64,000 bases of DNA from Dryococelus australis (Eukaryota > Arthropoda > Insecta > Phasmatodea > Phasmatidae): positions 46,009,556 to 46,073,555 of the forward strand of contig CM057006.1 in the NCBI GenBank assembly GCA_029891345.1. Direction: 5' to 3'. Both the position numbers and the translations under genes were made by a program. This document shows positions 1-10,757 of the stretch, one piece after another. The notes below the pieces were generated by a model. The model saw only the letters and a list, made by a program, of their open reading frames with translations, ran no database searches and was not told the DNA's origin. The first letter of the stretch is position 1, and every line of letters begins with the position of its first letter.

Positions 1-228
1 CAAATAAAAATGTCCAAACTCGCATTTTGAATTATACCTAAAACGTATCCTATTTCCATACGAATTAGATTTTAACCAAACACTATAGTAATAGACATTC
101 AAGTATATTTCCCTCTCATTTGTACACATATATTAAATAATTTTAAAACATGTCCCTTTGTTGTGGAGTCTGATGTAGGAATGAGTTGAGCGTAACACTT
201 ACATCGACTTAGAAGCTGTGATGAGAGC
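1..228. repeat. Left arm of a large inverted repeat (runs off the window)
   Basis: This segment reads as the reverse complement of 10525-10757, with roughly four of five bases matching by eye over more than 200 bases. Shared blocks include TTGAATTATACCTAAAAC, CTCTCATTTGTACAC and TTTTAAAACATGTCC. Similarity stops at about base 228, so this is the inner end; the outer end lies before base 1. The arm pair encloses the PolB pseudogene and its neighbours, as expected for the terminal inverted repeats of a Polinton/Maverick or an integrated linear DNA virus. The pairing is seen; the element identity is inferred. Confidence 0.75.
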
Positions 229-2100
229 AACATCAACCGAGGTTATGGGGGAAACTCCTCGACATTAAAAAATTATGTCACAAAACAATAAAAATATTCT
301 GTTTACTAATTCAATGGTTTATATTTCCCTATCCACGAACAATTTAATTACATCTTCCTGACTATTTCACATGAAATTTTTTAGAAAACTTACCCTGTTG
401 CCATGTTTGAAATTCACAATTTCACAATTGTAAGAAGAAAAATATTAAATGGCATAGTAAAATTTTATTTTAAAAACCTTCAATTCAGTTTTTTGAGTTT
501 GTGTAAAGTAGGTGGATTTTTTACCAGCAGAAGTAGTAGTAATCTATCTTGTGTGATAAATTATCTTTGTTAAAATTTCGGTGGACTCTGCTAGAGACTG
601 AGGTCATGTACCTGCCTCTGAAAAAGTATTTTTGTCAACCCACTTACCCTTTCTTATGTCCCCATTGTGTTGAGCTGTGGCGACGGAGGTTTTCTCGAAA
701 TGACACTGCTCCCCTCGTTTCATTTCAAATTCATTCATTCATTCCAGGGTTCGATTTTCTCCGTCACTTTTGAAAATATATTTCCCCTCAGTTCTTCAGA
801 GTTGTTTGATCAAATTTTGATTGAAATGTTGGTTTAAAAATATTTTAGAGTTTAATTTAAAAACATATTTTTCTCCCTCATGAGAACCGAAGCAAGGAAC
901 TTGTATTTTCTCGTGAAAGGCACCCAGTTACCTGGATGTGAATTCAAACCAGACCTGAAAAGCATACTGCTAGTGACCTATTCCTTTTCATGTTACCAAC
1001 ATTTTTGTTTCAGAGTTCTCTTTAGTAATATTAAGTGTTTTATCAACTCATTGTACACAAAATAGTATATAGAGAAATGAGGAATTAAAAACTAATAAAC
1101 AAAAAGACTCAGTACTTCTTTTAACATTGAAATATTATATTTCAAATTTCCTTTTCAAAATCCATCCTTAAAAACTAAATAATTATAATTACTTTACAAA
1201 ACAAAAACATTGTTTCAATCACTTTATAATCCAAATTAAAGTAATATATACACAAAGTATTTTTCAATTACTATAAAATGAATTATTTCAAGAGAATTAA
1301 ATTAAATTCACAACAAACATTTTAAGGACTAAATTACCTAACAATTTTTCACTCACACTTTAAGAACTAAATTTTCAAACACATTACTATATTTACAATA
1401 TTCATTTTCAAAGTTGTGGTCATTAATCGTACATCTTCTTACATATACTTCAATATAAAAAACCAGAACAAAAAATATATTAATAAAAAAAATACTAACT
1501 ACATCAATCTGGAGATTGTTTATTCCATGCATTATTTACAAACTCTCGAAGAGTTTAAAAAATATGTTCACTTAAGGCATTATTTTATTGTGTCACATCC
1601 AGGAATATATTTTCCAGACACCTACACATGCCAAGACTGGTTACAACACCCTCACAAGCACGCAGTTTCCAGAGGATGTTATGTCACACTGTGAATTACT
1701 TCTTATTTGGAAAAGGACAAGGAGAAAATGTATCGAAGACAGTTGTATCAAGAGTATTGATACTGAAGTTATAGCATGCCTTACAATTAGGCAACCAGGT
1801 AGCAGCAGCATTGATGGTTATGAAACAGGTGTTGCAAACAGTTGTAGAGATTGTAGCCGGCTGTAGATAGATGTGGTGATGACTGTGGAACAGGAGGTGC
1901 ATGTGGTGGTGGCAGATGAACGTCATTGGCGGTGTGGTGCTGTCAGTTGTGGTACTGTGGGTGGGCTGTATTTATTGTGGTGCTATAACTATTGTTGGGG
2001 GAAATAAAAAAATATTTAGGGATTTTGTAATGACCCCAAGGTAAGGTATATACTCAATCTGCCTCAATGTAGTGCTTATCACCCATACCTGACAACACTA
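229..2100. other. Non-coding AT-rich stretch inside the inverted-repeat element
   Basis: No protein family is recognisable on either strand. The open frames here (for example 549-773, 880-1065 and 1416-1694) are short and low in complexity. A purine-rich, GGT/GTG-rich patch at about 1800-1960 makes the longest local open frames and is probably simple-sequence drift. The stretch separates the left inverted-repeat arm from the 3' end of the polymerase pseudogene. Confidence 0.5.
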
Positions 2101-2106
2101 CCTCGG

Positions 2107-4947
2107 TTACACGTTCGGTGTAGAACAGAACTGATAGTGGGTCCCCAAACCCCTTCTGCAATTTTCGAGGCAATCTCGATAATCCTCGTACCGGAGTGAT
2201 TGTAACACATTAGGTTTTACACCCTTTGCCTTGTGTATACATTGCACATTCACAACAACATATGCATAAAGCTTGGCATGTAAACCCACAAAGTGTGTGA
2301 TGCTGCGACCAGCACATGCATCTTTCATCACCCCAGTACGGCCTTTGTTCTCATGGGAGAATCTTTGCGGGTTATCGAGCACATAGTTGGATGTATCAAA
2401 CCACACCTTTAAATATGGGGTGATTACTTTATAAATGTCATCACAAGCAACAGAATACACAGAGGAATCGGTACCACAATAGAAGGAGGTGCAAGGCTGG
2501 CGGAGGAAATTTGGTACACATGTACTAATATTGAAATTTGTAGTGTGTTAATTTTGAAATATCAAGAATGGCAACACCAGTGTACAAAGGTTTGTTGAAC
2601 ACAACTGAACTCTTTGACATCTCGATAAGGACCAAGTTTTCAACGATAATCTACCTTGCCTGGAATGTTGGACTCCCTATCAGCACTGCAACCCCTTAGA
2701 CCATGTCATACCTCGAAACAACTCTTATGTCCCATCCCTTCCCGGCAAACATTCTGCAATGTTTTTCCATAAACGGAATTATTCGTGAGTTTAAAAAAGA
2801 TTTCTCGAAATCATTTGCAGCTTGAGCACACTTCTCAATATTAAATTTGATGTACTGCTCCATCCATGCCTTCTGCTCAAAGCGCAAAACACGAACAGAT
2901 CAAGGTTGGCCCTGTACATCAAATAGTGTTTCAGTGTTTCCCCATGCATAAAATAATTATTCCATGGTGCAACAAGTGTCCCCATCATTCACCATGTTTG
3001 AAAAATCCCATGTTGAAAATACGCCAGTCTCAACCCACTCAAAATAGCCAATCAAAAGTTTGAATCACATTGCATGACTGTACAGCCCATTGACGTCGAA
3101 ATAGCACATATATTTCGATGCCACACTGGGATCGTAATCCTCACCCATGTAAATGTTGTTGGCTTCCACATGCCTTCTTGAAACCTGGGTAATGCCACCC
3201 CTAACCCTGCGTTCTACAAAAAGATACGTCTCGGTCAGTCAACAACTATAGTTGTGCATGTGCATTGACAATAAAGTGTCCCATGAAAGAGATGAAGCAG
3301 TGACGTATGTGGTGGGATCAAGACCGTAATAAGCCAAATATACGGTCCTGAAATTCTTGAAAACATCTGCCAGCAAACAAGTGTCCACATGCAAGTAGTG
3401 AATGGTATACTGCAGCAAGTTTATGCAGTTTAACACATCCCACGCAGCTTCAGCATGAGCGTAATCCTCATCGCTAATGCCTTCGCCTCTCATCACATTA
3501 TGAAATGCGTCCTTTGGTGGGAGTGACTTGCACATCAGACTGTCTTACGACTTAACAAAGTCATGAGGAAAAACTCCCTTCCGTTTTGCCAATTCAAATT
3601 GGGTGTTGTCTGGAAACATCGAACAGGTGATACTCAATTGCGCAGGTAGTAAATTCCCTCCCAAAGTTTCCAGAGAGGTGCTAATGAATTGTAGTGAGTC
3701 AATAAAACATAATTTGAAATATTGCACCTTTCCATTGAAATAAGTTCCATTGGGAATTTGTTTGGTAATACATTTGCATTTCTCTGAGGTCATTCCAATA
3801 ACTTGAATTTTACCAGGATTTTCAAACACAGCGGTTCCATCGGGTTGTATTATATGGTATTCAGCCAAAGGCTTTGTGAGACAACATGTTTGAGCCGCCA
3901 ATTTACCTTCATCAACAGCGGTTGTTGTCTTCATCAGAAAAATCTTGCTGTATATTCCCGCAACCCACTGTGTAAGTTCAACTAATTTATCAACTAATTG
4001 GTACATACAATCAGCACCCACAAACTCCAAATAGTTAGATTAACTTGTATTGTATGAGCAGACCAACATAATGTTACAAGCATATGAAACATGTTGGTTG
4101 ATGGTAGTGGTATTACTTGTTTCATCATTAGGCAAGCAAGTCGACATGTGTTTCAGGCAACTTTCAACGTCGCAATAAGCGACGAAACCCAATCTTTGCT
4201 GTTTGCTGTAATCTTTAAATTCCAAGTACTTGTCGTTCCCAGTGGGGAAAGTACTGCGAACAACTTTTGGTCGCTGGCAAAGAATAGTATGACTTGCGAG
4301 TATCTCCTCAGTTCTGAAATACTGGAGACAACGATCGCAAATAAATTTCATGTTGGTTCTCTTACTCAGCTGACTGCCAACCAGTCGGGACAGATTTCTA
4401 GTGCATAAAAAATGCAAATGAGCGGCATTTCCACCTGCGCGAATCGCCAAAATATTCACATGTTTGTCATGATGTACAGGAGAAATACACATAGGCACAA
4501 TAATGCCACCCTTGTCGCAAGTTTCGTCAATTATATTGCTATCTTTGTCTATAAAACAGTAGATATTGATAGAAACAGACTTGTTCTCCTCAAACTTCAA
4601 ATATCCTGTATGACTACAGGTGTAGACAGACCTTCAGTTATCAAAACCTGGCGAGGTTTTGGATATGAAGTAGTTCTGTGGGCGTTTTGTGTGGCAGGAT
4701 ACAAAGATGCTTTTACGGTGTAGTGGAAACACGTTCCCTCCAGGCAGTGTACATCGACACAAGCAAGGCGATTGGCAATAAACTTTGGTAATTTAGTGTG
4801 CGTAGCACTGACAGTGAACAATCTGTATTCAGACACATGGGCATTCATGTATGTCAACATTTGCAGACTCCAGCCAGATCCAAGTGCACTAAACTCTTCA
4901 AGTCTGTTTGTAAGATTAGGGACGATATCATCATAGATTAAACCCAC
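2107..4947 (-). pseudogene. Broken family B DNA polymerase, protein-primed viral/Polinton type
   Basis: Minus-strand reading frames at 4947-4597, 4600-4040, 4030-3545, 3535-3239, 3238-3062, 2988-2696 and 2485-2107 carry, in the correct order, the parts of one DNA polymerase of the DNA_pol_B_2 class. In order these are: a Cys2/His-Cys finger-like segment (CDRCL then H and C, about 4300); exonuclease I D-x-E in AYCDVES (about 4180); an exonuclease II-like segment FIDSLQF (about 3710); an exonuclease III-like YLHVD (about 3390); palm motif A read as DVNGLY (about 3090); a degraded motif B region (about 2750); and motif C read as YCGTDS (about 2475). The family has Asp where Gly stands in motif C. 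Frame changes and stops between segments show it is dead. Such polymerases occur in Polintons/Mavericks and adintoviruses, and the flanking inverted repeats agree with that. I am sure of the polymerase class, less sure of the exact parent element. Confidence 0.85.
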
Positions 4948-4980
4948 ATTGGATGAGTGCAGAACAGGGAGGGCTTTGCT

Positions 4981-5382
4981 TTAAAAATAGAAGGTTTCCG
5001 TAGCACCTTCCTCCGCCATGGGAGTTTTCAAGTACTTACCCGCTACAGTAACTGAAATTCTAATAGACTTGGGTGATGCCAATACTAAGTTTAATAAAGG
5101 GACCTTACACCTCGCGAAAAAATGAGAAAAATTCGTATCACTGTTAAGCCTATCATTAACTATTTGTGCGTCATTTAGCCTGCCCGCAAACGCTGTAGCC
5201 AATAGCTCGTACATCAGGCATGGCAAAGGCTCCACTGAGGCAGAGGATTCGGAAAACGAATTATTTTCCGGCTTCCTAGGTGAAATATCTCTAATTGACT
5301 CGAAAGTCGGTTGTGAGACGGATGGAGCACTGTCCGAATCACAAGAATTTTCCGAGTCTGATAGAAATAAATCATCCATCAA
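4981..5382 (-). CDS. Acidic Ser-rich hypothetical frame upstream of the polymerase
   Basis: This 133-codon minus-strand frame starts with two Met codons and an acidic, Ser-rich leader (MMDDLFLSDSENS). It ends about 30 bases before the first polymerase segment, on the same strand, so it could be the polymerase's own N-terminal extension or a separate small gene of the same element. I recognise no domain. The DNA just upstream (5383-5490) encodes a second, diverged version of the leader (KDDLYLSDS) in another frame, which suggests a local tandem duplication of about 110 bases. It is probably a relic like its neighbour. Confidence 0.35.
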   Translation of the reverse strand: MMDDLFLSDSENSCDSDSAPSVSQPTFESIRDISPRKPENNSFSESSASVEPLPCLMYELLATAFAGRLNDAQIVNDRLNSDTNFSHFFARCKVPLLNLVLASPKSIRISVTVAGKYLKTPMAEEGATETFYF

Positions 5383-5499
5383 AAGATAACCTTTTCTTGT
5401 TTAGGGGAACAGACACGATTCGACCTTTTGTGGTTGATGATCTCTCCGTAAGTGAAGTCGTACTCGAATCGCTTAAGTAGAGATCATCCTTGAAAAGAT

Positions 5500-6684
5500 C
5501 AACTCATGTCTGCTTAGGCAAAGGGAAACTGTCATGTTACGCATTTGCTATCCAACACCCGACTGAGAACATTTAGCAAGGCACAGCGTATGTATATTGA
5601 TAAAATAATTCTCTAACAATTAAAGTTAAAATGTGTTTGAGGGATAAATTTTATTTTTGCTGTAACACATTGATGAGACACACCCAGTACAAGATATGTA
5701 ACCAAACTTGTTTTTGCGATAATGATATCAAGTATGAGGATTATTATCACATTTTTCGAAATATTCATAGGGTAAAACATTGTCTGTATTATAAATCAGA
5801 TGTTTCAAACATTGTTCTTCCTCACAAAATGTCGTTATAATGCTCTCACCTTTAAGCTTACACTTTCGATCTACTCTATGTGGGCTGTACTAGTTTCCAA
5901 GACATTTCGAACTGTTGCAATTAGTTAAACTGGAATCAAAACTACATGGTTTCATATGTGCTGACAAAGATTCAGAGAAATATGAACATTTTTAATTAAT
6001 GTCCGACTCTCACATTTCCTTAACAACAAAATGTGAATATGCTATAAGGTACGGAATACAAACCTCTATTTATAAATGCATACTTGCATATCGGCGAGAC
6101 CATTATTCAGAATTAGTCACTTCACAAGCATATAAATTACAAATTGAAGGAAAAAGTAAGCCTCCTTATCTGAAAATAAAGTTGTGGATGTCCCCGTCAC
6201 AGGTCTCCTTCCAGCGAACAGTGATTCCCTGGTGAGGTCTGGTGAGTTGGCAGGCGATTTCTCCATGGCCACACTCCACTTCAAGCTCCTCGCTAAGACT
6301 GGCAATTATCAAATCTTCTAATGTTGATGGTAAGTCACTGGTGGGCGAAGATATCTCGCAGCACAATCGTTGCATGCTATTCCTTCACCAAAGCGAGTGC
6401 AGAGACTGTTATCGAAACAAAGTATATCATCAATGTTCTATATCATTGCAGACATGAACTTGTAGAATACCATCATACAGCTTAAAGAAAACTCTTCTGT
6501 AACCTATTTGCAGGACCTCGTATATGTATGTAGGGTCGAAGATGCTAGCTATGACTGCCAGTCTATTACTAAACAGTCTCCTTTATATAGCTGTTGTGTT
6601 ACCACTTTGTTCTCATTTAAGTATTCTTACTAAGCCAAACTTTACAATTCCACATACCACACTGAGTAGTTAATTCTTGGTTTC
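5500..6684. other. Spacer within the inverted-repeat element
   Basis: No recognisable gene. A minus-strand frame at 6117-6375 reads with acidic and Ser/Thr content but matches no family I know. A T9 tract and AT-rich sequence follow near 6700. I looked for Polinton partners (retroviral-type integrase, packaging ATPase, adenain-like protease, capsid) and could not support any of them. Confidence 0.4.
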
Positions 6685-7134
6685 CTATGTACCTAAAGTG
6701 TTCCTTTTTTTTTTTCTACATTGTTCGCTCCATACTTTAGTAGAACAAAAACTGCATTCCTTCGGCATGATGTATTTGATTTTCTTGTAGGATGTATGTT
6801 TCGTGATGTGTGCACTTTGAGCTTCAAATGCTATTTGACTCTCACTGCAAGGTAGCTTGCTGTCAGGATGCAAATTATACAAATGACAAAAACTTTGCCC
6901 ATTACATACGTCGAAAACTTTTAAAGTGTAATCAGGACTGATTAACGAGAAACACCAATATTCATCTCCGTTACAAGTCTGTATCTGCAGTGGACTATTT
7001 TCTTCTTCAATTTGAAACCACACTCGCCTGTGTCCTGTAGTAACACTGACAAAAATAAGCGATGAGTCGAATCTCTCCATCGTAACTGAAGCTCCGGTGT
7101 ACAATTTTCTCTCTTTATATACTGAAATATCCAT
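6685..7134 (-). CDS. Hypothetical Cys-rich protein, copy A of a tandem pair
   Basis: This 149-codon minus-strand frame belongs to no family I recognise. It starts MDISVYKERK and has a central stretch reading VSVTTGHRRVWFQIEEEN, then QIQTCNGDEYWCF. Near the end it reads YKKIKYIMPKECSFC, followed by STKVWSEQC. The same order of motifs, strongly diverged, is encoded by the DNA just upstream (about 7270-7640), so the two are tandem paralogs. The Cys pairs near the C terminus could bind zinc, but that is a guess. It lies on the same strand as the polymerase remnant, inside the same inverted-repeat boundaries, so it may be an accessory gene of that element. Intactness is uncertain. Confidence 0.4.
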   Translation of the reverse strand: MDISVYKERKLYTGASVTMERFDSSLIFVSVTTGHRRVWFQIEEENSPLQIQTCNGDEYWCFSLISPDYTLKVFDVCNGQSFCHLYNLHPDSKLPCSESQIAFEAQSAHITKHTSYKKIKYIMPKECSFCSTKVWSEQCRKKKRNTLGT

Positions 7135-7261
7135 CCAGTTTGTGCTAATATTGGTTCTTCAATAATAACTTGGTTAAATCAAATTTACAGACACAAACAT
7201 TGCTGTTCCAAACCTCACAGTCCCACATTCCACAAGGCGACCTTTAAATGTGGTTACTGCC

Positions 7262-7866
7262 TTGCATTTTCGTGATGTGTTCCTTATTATTACATGTTTC
7301 AGTCCACAAAGTAGGGCTGTCGTAAAACTCTCTACTCAATTTATATTTTATTTGTTTAAATCCTAGTTCCTTGGTTATTTATTCACTTCCAGTTTTAAAA
7401 CGTAGGTCTCCAGAACAACAAGGTGGTCGCTGTCGGGCCTCATATTAAAAACCGAAAATCCATCTTCCTCATTACACAAAACTCATTCTTGATACGTATT
7501 TCTTGCGAAACTTTGTGTAAAGCTCCATTGTTCATCTCTGTTGCACATCTGGAATTGGAAGTACATGTTATTTAGAAATTTAAACCATACTTTCTTGTAG
7601 CCTGGAGTAATACTGACATACGTGTCTTCCCTGTAACAAACCATTTTTCGAAATTAATATCTTTACACGTAGGTAGAGTGCTGGTACAAATATTCTCTTA
7701 AAGCTTCGCTTTTGCATTGTGAACAGAACATTATTTTCTCACAGTGATTGGTATTATAGTGTTTGACAGTTGAATTAATACTCGAACAGTCGTGATATCT
7801 TCTGATATTTATGACTTCTGCAATGGTTAACTTTTTAAAATTTCCTTCTGCATTTTTTAAGCACAT
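7262..7866 (-). pseudogene. Hypothetical Cys-rich protein, copy B of the tandem pair, broken
   Basis: Starting at 7866 the frame reads MCLKNAEGNFKKLTIAEV, contains a CSQCKSE motif and stops at 7663. A shifted frame then reads YVSITPGYKKVWFKF and QMCNRDEQWSF, parallel to VSVTTGHRRVWFQI and QTCNGDEYWCF in copy A. Further along, FKQIKYKLSREF and TLWTETC parallel YKKIKYIMPKEC and KVWSEQC. At least two frame changes and a stop separate these pieces, so this copy is not a working gene as it stands. Its N-terminal segment suggests that copy A has lost, or started after, a comparable leader. No family is recognised. Confidence 0.45.
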
Positions 7867-8153
7867 ATACTGGATAATCTACAAGGAGTGCATCGTTTAT
7901 GTATTGGAAACACTCTTCGTAAGCTATGACACCAGAATCCCATTTTAGGTTATGTCTCTATTAAGTCTGTTCCGAAACATCATTTTAACTTCAGGTTTTA
8001 AATTATATCAAGGTCTGGGAGATTTAAAGCATAGTATTGTAGAGTCATTAGCATCAGTTGCATAAGAAATAGCAAGTTCCTTAATTACAAAGGAGTTGTC
8101 TTGGCAGTTTTCGAAACCTTACGCATAGCACATCATTTTTACGTTATTTCTTT

Positions 8154-8888
8154 TTACACTATGTACAAAAAGTCTCTACTTATCTTATTTATAGAAATAT
8201 AAGTGATCGCCTCGGAATCTACTTCATCAACTCCGGAATCGTCCATTACTACATCTGGGATAGTTCTTGCTTCAATAAACTGTTCCAGCCCTCGCGACAT
8301 ACAGTCCCTCCGCATATGTTGATTATTTCCATCATTAGCAAAAGCAGGCATGCCATGAGGACAGACTTCACATGGCAAATACGACACGATATCATCATCA
8401 GCTCGTAAATGTTCAGGAAGGAACAGATATACTATATTTATTTTGTGTCCCGCAAAAGCAATAATAAACTCTTTCGGCAACACCCATAATTGAGAGCAGT
8501 CTAAACTCAATAAGGTTTTCGCCTTCCCATACGTTAGCATAGCATTGAATACTTCAACATATTTCTCATCACAATTATCACAATGACCGTGATGCATTAT
8601 ACCTGGAGCAGACTGATGCGGAGAAAGATGTATTCTCCTATAGATTCTGCGTTGTAGATCTAGATGATGCAGTGAATGGCTGGCATTGTAGTGGATGACC
8701 AGCGTTGTATTTGATGCCTTGCATTGTAGTGGGTGCTTGGCGTTGTACACATTGTAGACATCTTGCATCATTCTCGGTGTAGACATCTGGCATCGTTCTT
8801 GGTATAGATGTCTGGTGTTGTTCTCAGATCTATTGCAGACGTAAGTCTCACTACTGCTACTGCAGTGGACACGCATGCACACACGCAC
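8154..8888 (-). CDS. Hypothetical 245-codon protein with a repeat-derived N terminus
   Basis: This is the longest open frame on the minus strand of the element. The N-terminal third (about residues 1-95) is encoded by a degenerate short tandem repeat and is unlikely to be conserved protein. The remainder looks more protein-like: a HCDNCDEKYVE segment near residue 105, a hydrophobic KTLLSLDCSQLWVLPKEF stretch, CEVCPHG near residue 175 and an acidic tail (MDDSGVDEVDSE). The Cys-x-x-Cys pairs could bind zinc. I recognise no family. The real gene may start inside the frame, after the repeat. It lies upstream of the tandem paralogs on the same strand. Confidence 0.4.
   Translation of the reverse strand: MRVCMRVHCSSSSETYVCNRSENNTRHLYQERCQMSTPRMMQDVYNVYNAKHPLQCKASNTTLVIHYNASHSLHHLDLQRRIYRRIHLSPHQSAPGIMHHGHCDNCDEKYVEVFNAMLTYGKAKTLLSLDCSQLWVLPKEFIIAFAGHKINIVYLFLPEHLRADDDIVSYLPCEVCPHGMPAFANDGNNQHMRRDCMSRGLEQFIEARTIPDVVMDDSGVDEVDSEAITYISINKISRDFLYIV
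8672..8835. repeat. Degenerate short tandem repeat
   Basis: GCATTGTAGTGG(A/G)TG occurs twice about 38 bases apart. It is followed by GTAGACATCT-type units (TTGTAGACATCTTGCATC, GTGTAGACATCTGGCATC, GTATAGATGTCTGG) spaced about 25 bases apart. The array underlies the N-terminal part of the overlapping open frame. Confidence 0.6.
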
Positions 8889-10524
8889 TCAAAGTGGCTT
8901 TGGCAGTTGACGACTTAACACTAAGAAAAAAATTAATTTATACCTCCTTTTCTAGTAAATAGATTCAAAATGGCTGCCATTTTCCTTTAAATTTGCTTAA
9001 ATTTGGACTTTTTTTGAAAATAACATGAAATTTAAAAGATTCCAGCTTCGATAGCAGTAATTTCAGGCTGGATTCGTGCTATTTAATTAATATTATGTCG
9101 AAAAAGTAGTATTTGTAAATAAAAGAAGTGTGTATTTGTTCAAATATACTCATTTTATGTTAGGTAGTGTAGTCGTAATTCTCGCATGGAAGCTTACGGA
9201 GAAATCTACACGTGAAATACACATTTTCCCCTGTTGTGCGCAAATATTTGAAACAAAATGAATATGTATGTTTTCCGTTCACCTGAATTTAAAGACATTT
9301 GGTTTTAACATGAGTTTGTTTAATGTAAGTTTTCAATAGCTGAAAATTTTTTTATTTGTGTATTGCTTAAATCGAATGAAGTGTGTTTTTCATTACTTAC
9401 ACATTTTAGCAAGTGAAAATATTTCTTGTACAAAATATTTTTTTCATAGATATCTGGATTACTTTTAACTTAAAACTTAATAAGTTTACTGAAAAATGGG
9501 ATAAAATGTCTTCAAAGCTTACAGGATTAAACTAAAAAACAGGATCTTAGGAAAGGTTTATATATTGTGATTGAAATTCATTTGATTAAAATTCATTTCT
9601 TGGAATTAAAATTCATTTTAACTTCAGGAAAATAATTTCATCATCGGGACTTTGGTAGCAACATTTTATTTCGCTGGATGTAAGACAGGGTTTCGAGAAT
9701 AGGAGAATACTTCCTTTCTGAACAAGTCAACGGATAGGCGAAAGAGAAAGTTTGCGGGGCAGGGGGGGGGGGGAACTTTGCAAGCAGGTCAATGCTCTTG
9801 GGTGAGTTCAGAATTCGCTGGCCCGAGGGGGTGTCTGGCAGGTGGACAGCTCTTGTGCTGGACAAGGGGCTGGAGGAATGGTGGAGGGGGGAGTCTAGCC
9901 AAGGCAGTGCTCCAGCTAGCCTAAAACACATTCTGGACTGAAGGGGGAGGGGGATGCGTAGTGGGTGCCAGGAACCCCCCCGTCTTGGACAAAGAGACAT
10001 TCTGGACTATGGTGTTGGAAGTGGACGGGAGGAAGGAGGGGGAGGGGTGCAGACAGAAGCTTCGTTACAACTTCTCGCTGGCTATCACCATTTTAGTTCG
10101 TCATAAACCCTTGTTCTGAATACATTGCTCTCTCCTCTGAAGTACCTCTTTCGATATCACCAGACACAGCGTTGTTTGGCAAAGATTAGGCCTATAACCG
10201 AGGATAACCGATTTGCGAAGCCGAGCAGTGGAGTTCAACTCTCGTTAAGCGGAATGATATACATGTTTTAGTTTAATAATGATTTATTGGGAAAAAGTTT
10301 TTTCGTGTGTTAAGACTGGATCGATATACTGCATTTGTGCTATGTAACTTAATATTGGTTTTCTTAGAGGAAGTTTCTATACTCAAATACTCTTTTTTTT
10401 TTTTTTTTTCATTTAATTGCTATTTCATAAACATTTAAAATGTTTCCTTCATCTAAGAGTTTTCCTGTAATTTCAACTCATTTGCCTGCCAGACGCCAAC
10501 TGTGCACTCCATGTCTATAGTCAG
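8889..10524. other. AT-rich stretch with a G-rich island (9750-10050)
   Basis: The first 800 bases are AT-rich with no gene. From about 9750 to 10050 the plus strand is strongly G-rich, with a G10 run near 9763 and GGGGGAGTCTAG- and GGAGGGGGAGGGG-type tracts. The block ACATTCTGGACT occurs twice, about 70 bases apart (about 9930 and 9998). The 119-codon minus-strand frame here is Pro/Ser-rich by composition only. No gene is supported. A T18 tract lies near 10393. Confidence 0.5.
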
Positions 10525-10757
10525 GCTCTCAATGCACAGCTTATAAGTCGACGTAAGTGCTACGCTCAACTTATTCCAGATCAGTCTCCACAATGTACGG
10601 ACATGTTTTAAAATCATTTAAGGTACGTGTACAAATGAGAGGTAGATGTACGTGTGTCTATTACGATATTGTGTCTGCTTAAAATTTAATTCGTAGGGAA
10701 ATAGGATATGTTTTAGGTATAATTCAAAAATTGAGTTTGGATATCTTTGTGTGTCTA
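10525..10757. repeat. Right arm of the large inverted repeat
   Basis: This is the inverted partner of bases 1-228; the inner end is at GCTCTC (10525). Because the left arm runs off the window, the outer end of this arm cannot be fixed. Together the arms delimit at least 10.7 kb that contains the PolB relic and the minus-strand hypothetical frames. Divergence between the arms points to an old insertion. Confidence 0.75.

Noticed and set aside
1696-1926. Overlapping frames on both strands around 1.6-1.9 kb as a small gene
   Set aside because: They arise from a GTG/GGT-rich low-complexity patch; no domain, start context or exon border supports a gene.
9641-10000. 119-codon Pro/Ser-rich frame as a coding sequence
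   Set aside because: It is the translation of a G-rich tract with an internal duplicated block; composition explains it.
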